Assembly: GCA_030540635.1 (NCBI GenBank)
Contig: JAUNVW010000007.1
Span: 1,483-43,728 of the forward strand
Direction: 5' to 3'
Source: Tissierellia bacterium
Lineage (GTDB): Bacteria; Bacillota; Clostridia; Tissierellales; Peptoniphilaceae
Length of the DNA: 42,246 bases
In this document: piece after piece, positions 41,843 through 42,246 of the stretch
Layout: every line of letters starts with the position of its first letter
How positions within the stretch are numbered: position 1 is the stretch's first letter
Translations under genes and position numbers: made by a program
The notes under the pieces: model-generated
What the model was told of the DNA's origin: nothing
Databases searched by the model: none
The model's input: the letters and a program-made list of their open reading frames with translations, nothing else

Positions 41843-42246
41843 ATGAAAAAAGTGTTAGCAATTATGGGCAGTGAACGTCTTCGTTCCAATACGGCGTTTT
41901 TGTTCCGTCATGTTCTCGATACCTATTATCGAGAAGATTTAGTACAAGAAGTAATTTTAAAGAAGCTTGATTTCAAACGTTGCATCTCCTGTTATGGTTG
42001 TGCAAAAGTTCCCTACTGTGTGGTGAAGGATGAGATGACGAAAGTCTATCCGGCAGTGGAGGAATACGATGAGATTTTATTTTTTACGCCGATTTACTTT
42101 AATTCGGTTTCGGCGATATCAAAGGCTTTTATCGACCGAATGCAAGTGTATTGGTCACGGAAATTCTTGTTAAAAATGGAGCCATTAAAAGCGAAAAAAG
42201 CCACGGTGTTTTTAGTTGGAGGGGCGCCCCATTATGAAAATCAATT
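41843..42246 (+). CDS. Flavodoxin-like NAD(P)H-dependent FMN reductase (3' end beyond window)
   Basis: 134 codons are visible. The start KKVLAIMGSERLRSNTAFL is the flavin phosphate-binding loop of NADPH-dependent FMN reductases. CISCYGCAKVPYC matches the CxxCxxC pattern of the iron-sulphur flavoprotein-like group, and the FTPIYFNSVSAISKAFIDRM stretch is the conserved flavin-site region. GTAAGGAG lies before the ATG. It probably belongs to the operon starting at 39608; a redox function for the operon is an inference. Confidence 0.85.
   Translation, partial: MKKVLAIMGSERLRSNTAFLFRHVLDTYYREDLVQEVILKKLDFKRCISCYGCAKVPYCVVKDEMTKVYPAVEEYDEILFFTPIYFNSVSAISKAFIDRMQVYWSRKFLLKMEPLKAKKATVFLVGGAPHYENQ

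Overview
The window suggests a low-GC, Gram-positive, anaerobic amino-acid-fermenting bacterium (Firmicutes; Clostridia or Tissierellia-like). The grounds are strong AGGAGG-type ribosome sites, Gram-positive lipoproteins, an indolepyruvate:ferredoxin oxidoreductase locus, a LanFEG-type lantibiotic protection transporter, a SpoIIM-like protein and a probable selenoprotein. The genus cannot be fixed from the sequence alone.

Layout. 1-8.7 kb is housekeeping: ftsH (cut by the left edge), a nucleoside hydrolase, an AI-2E-type membrane protein, a ppx-ppk1 polyphosphate operon and a MATE exporter. 8.7-12.2 kb holds a lipoprotein plus a secreted PepSY/YcdB-like protein, tRNA-Leu(CAA) and two membrane proteins. 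12.4-24.9 kb is an aromatic 2-oxoacid locus: aryl-CoA ligase, iorA, iorB, ACT protein, second aryl-CoA ligase, second ACT protein and D-2-hydroxyacid dehydrogenase. It is split in two by a 4.9 kb cassette encoding a cysteine-containing secreted small protein, three ABC membrane proteins, an ABC ATPase, a membrane-anchored protein and a lipoprotein. The split is bounded by a perfect 694-bp direct repeat (the 3' part of iorB plus most of the ACT gene). 25-29.8 kb holds a small membrane protein and a lantibiotic/antimicrobial-peptide protection operon (ATPase, two permeases, response regulator, sensor kinase). 30.3-33.9 kb holds a methyltransferase, tRNA-Ala(GGC), a SpoIIM-like protein and an M3 oligoendopeptidase. 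33.9-35.2 kb has no gene but carries inverted repeats and a minus-strand terminator.

35.2-38.7 kb repeats the architecture of the first cassette. A lipoprotein gene is partly duplicated (355 bp identical), and between the copies lies a very AT-rich insert. The insert carries the C-terminal SPASM part of a radical SAM peptide maturase (frameshifted, lacking its N-terminus) coupled by ATGA overlap to an ABC ATPase and permease. It reads as the remains of a modified-peptide (RiPP) export operon.

38.8-42.2 kb holds a DEDDh exonuclease and then an operon of HAD hydrolase, ArsM-type methyltransferase, pyridoxal-kinase-like protein and a flavodoxin-like reductase (cut by the right edge). The ArsM gene is interrupted by a UGA exactly where the third arsenic-binding cysteine of the family belongs, followed by a SECIS-like hairpin, so it is best read as a selenoprotein.

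The most interesting signals are (1) two independent ABC/peptide cassettes, each lying between a complete host gene and a 5'-truncated partial duplicate of it, where a block of exact identity is bounded by diverged but still homologous sequence, (2) capture of half of a metabolic operon behind the cassette promoter, and (3) the selenocysteine ArsM.
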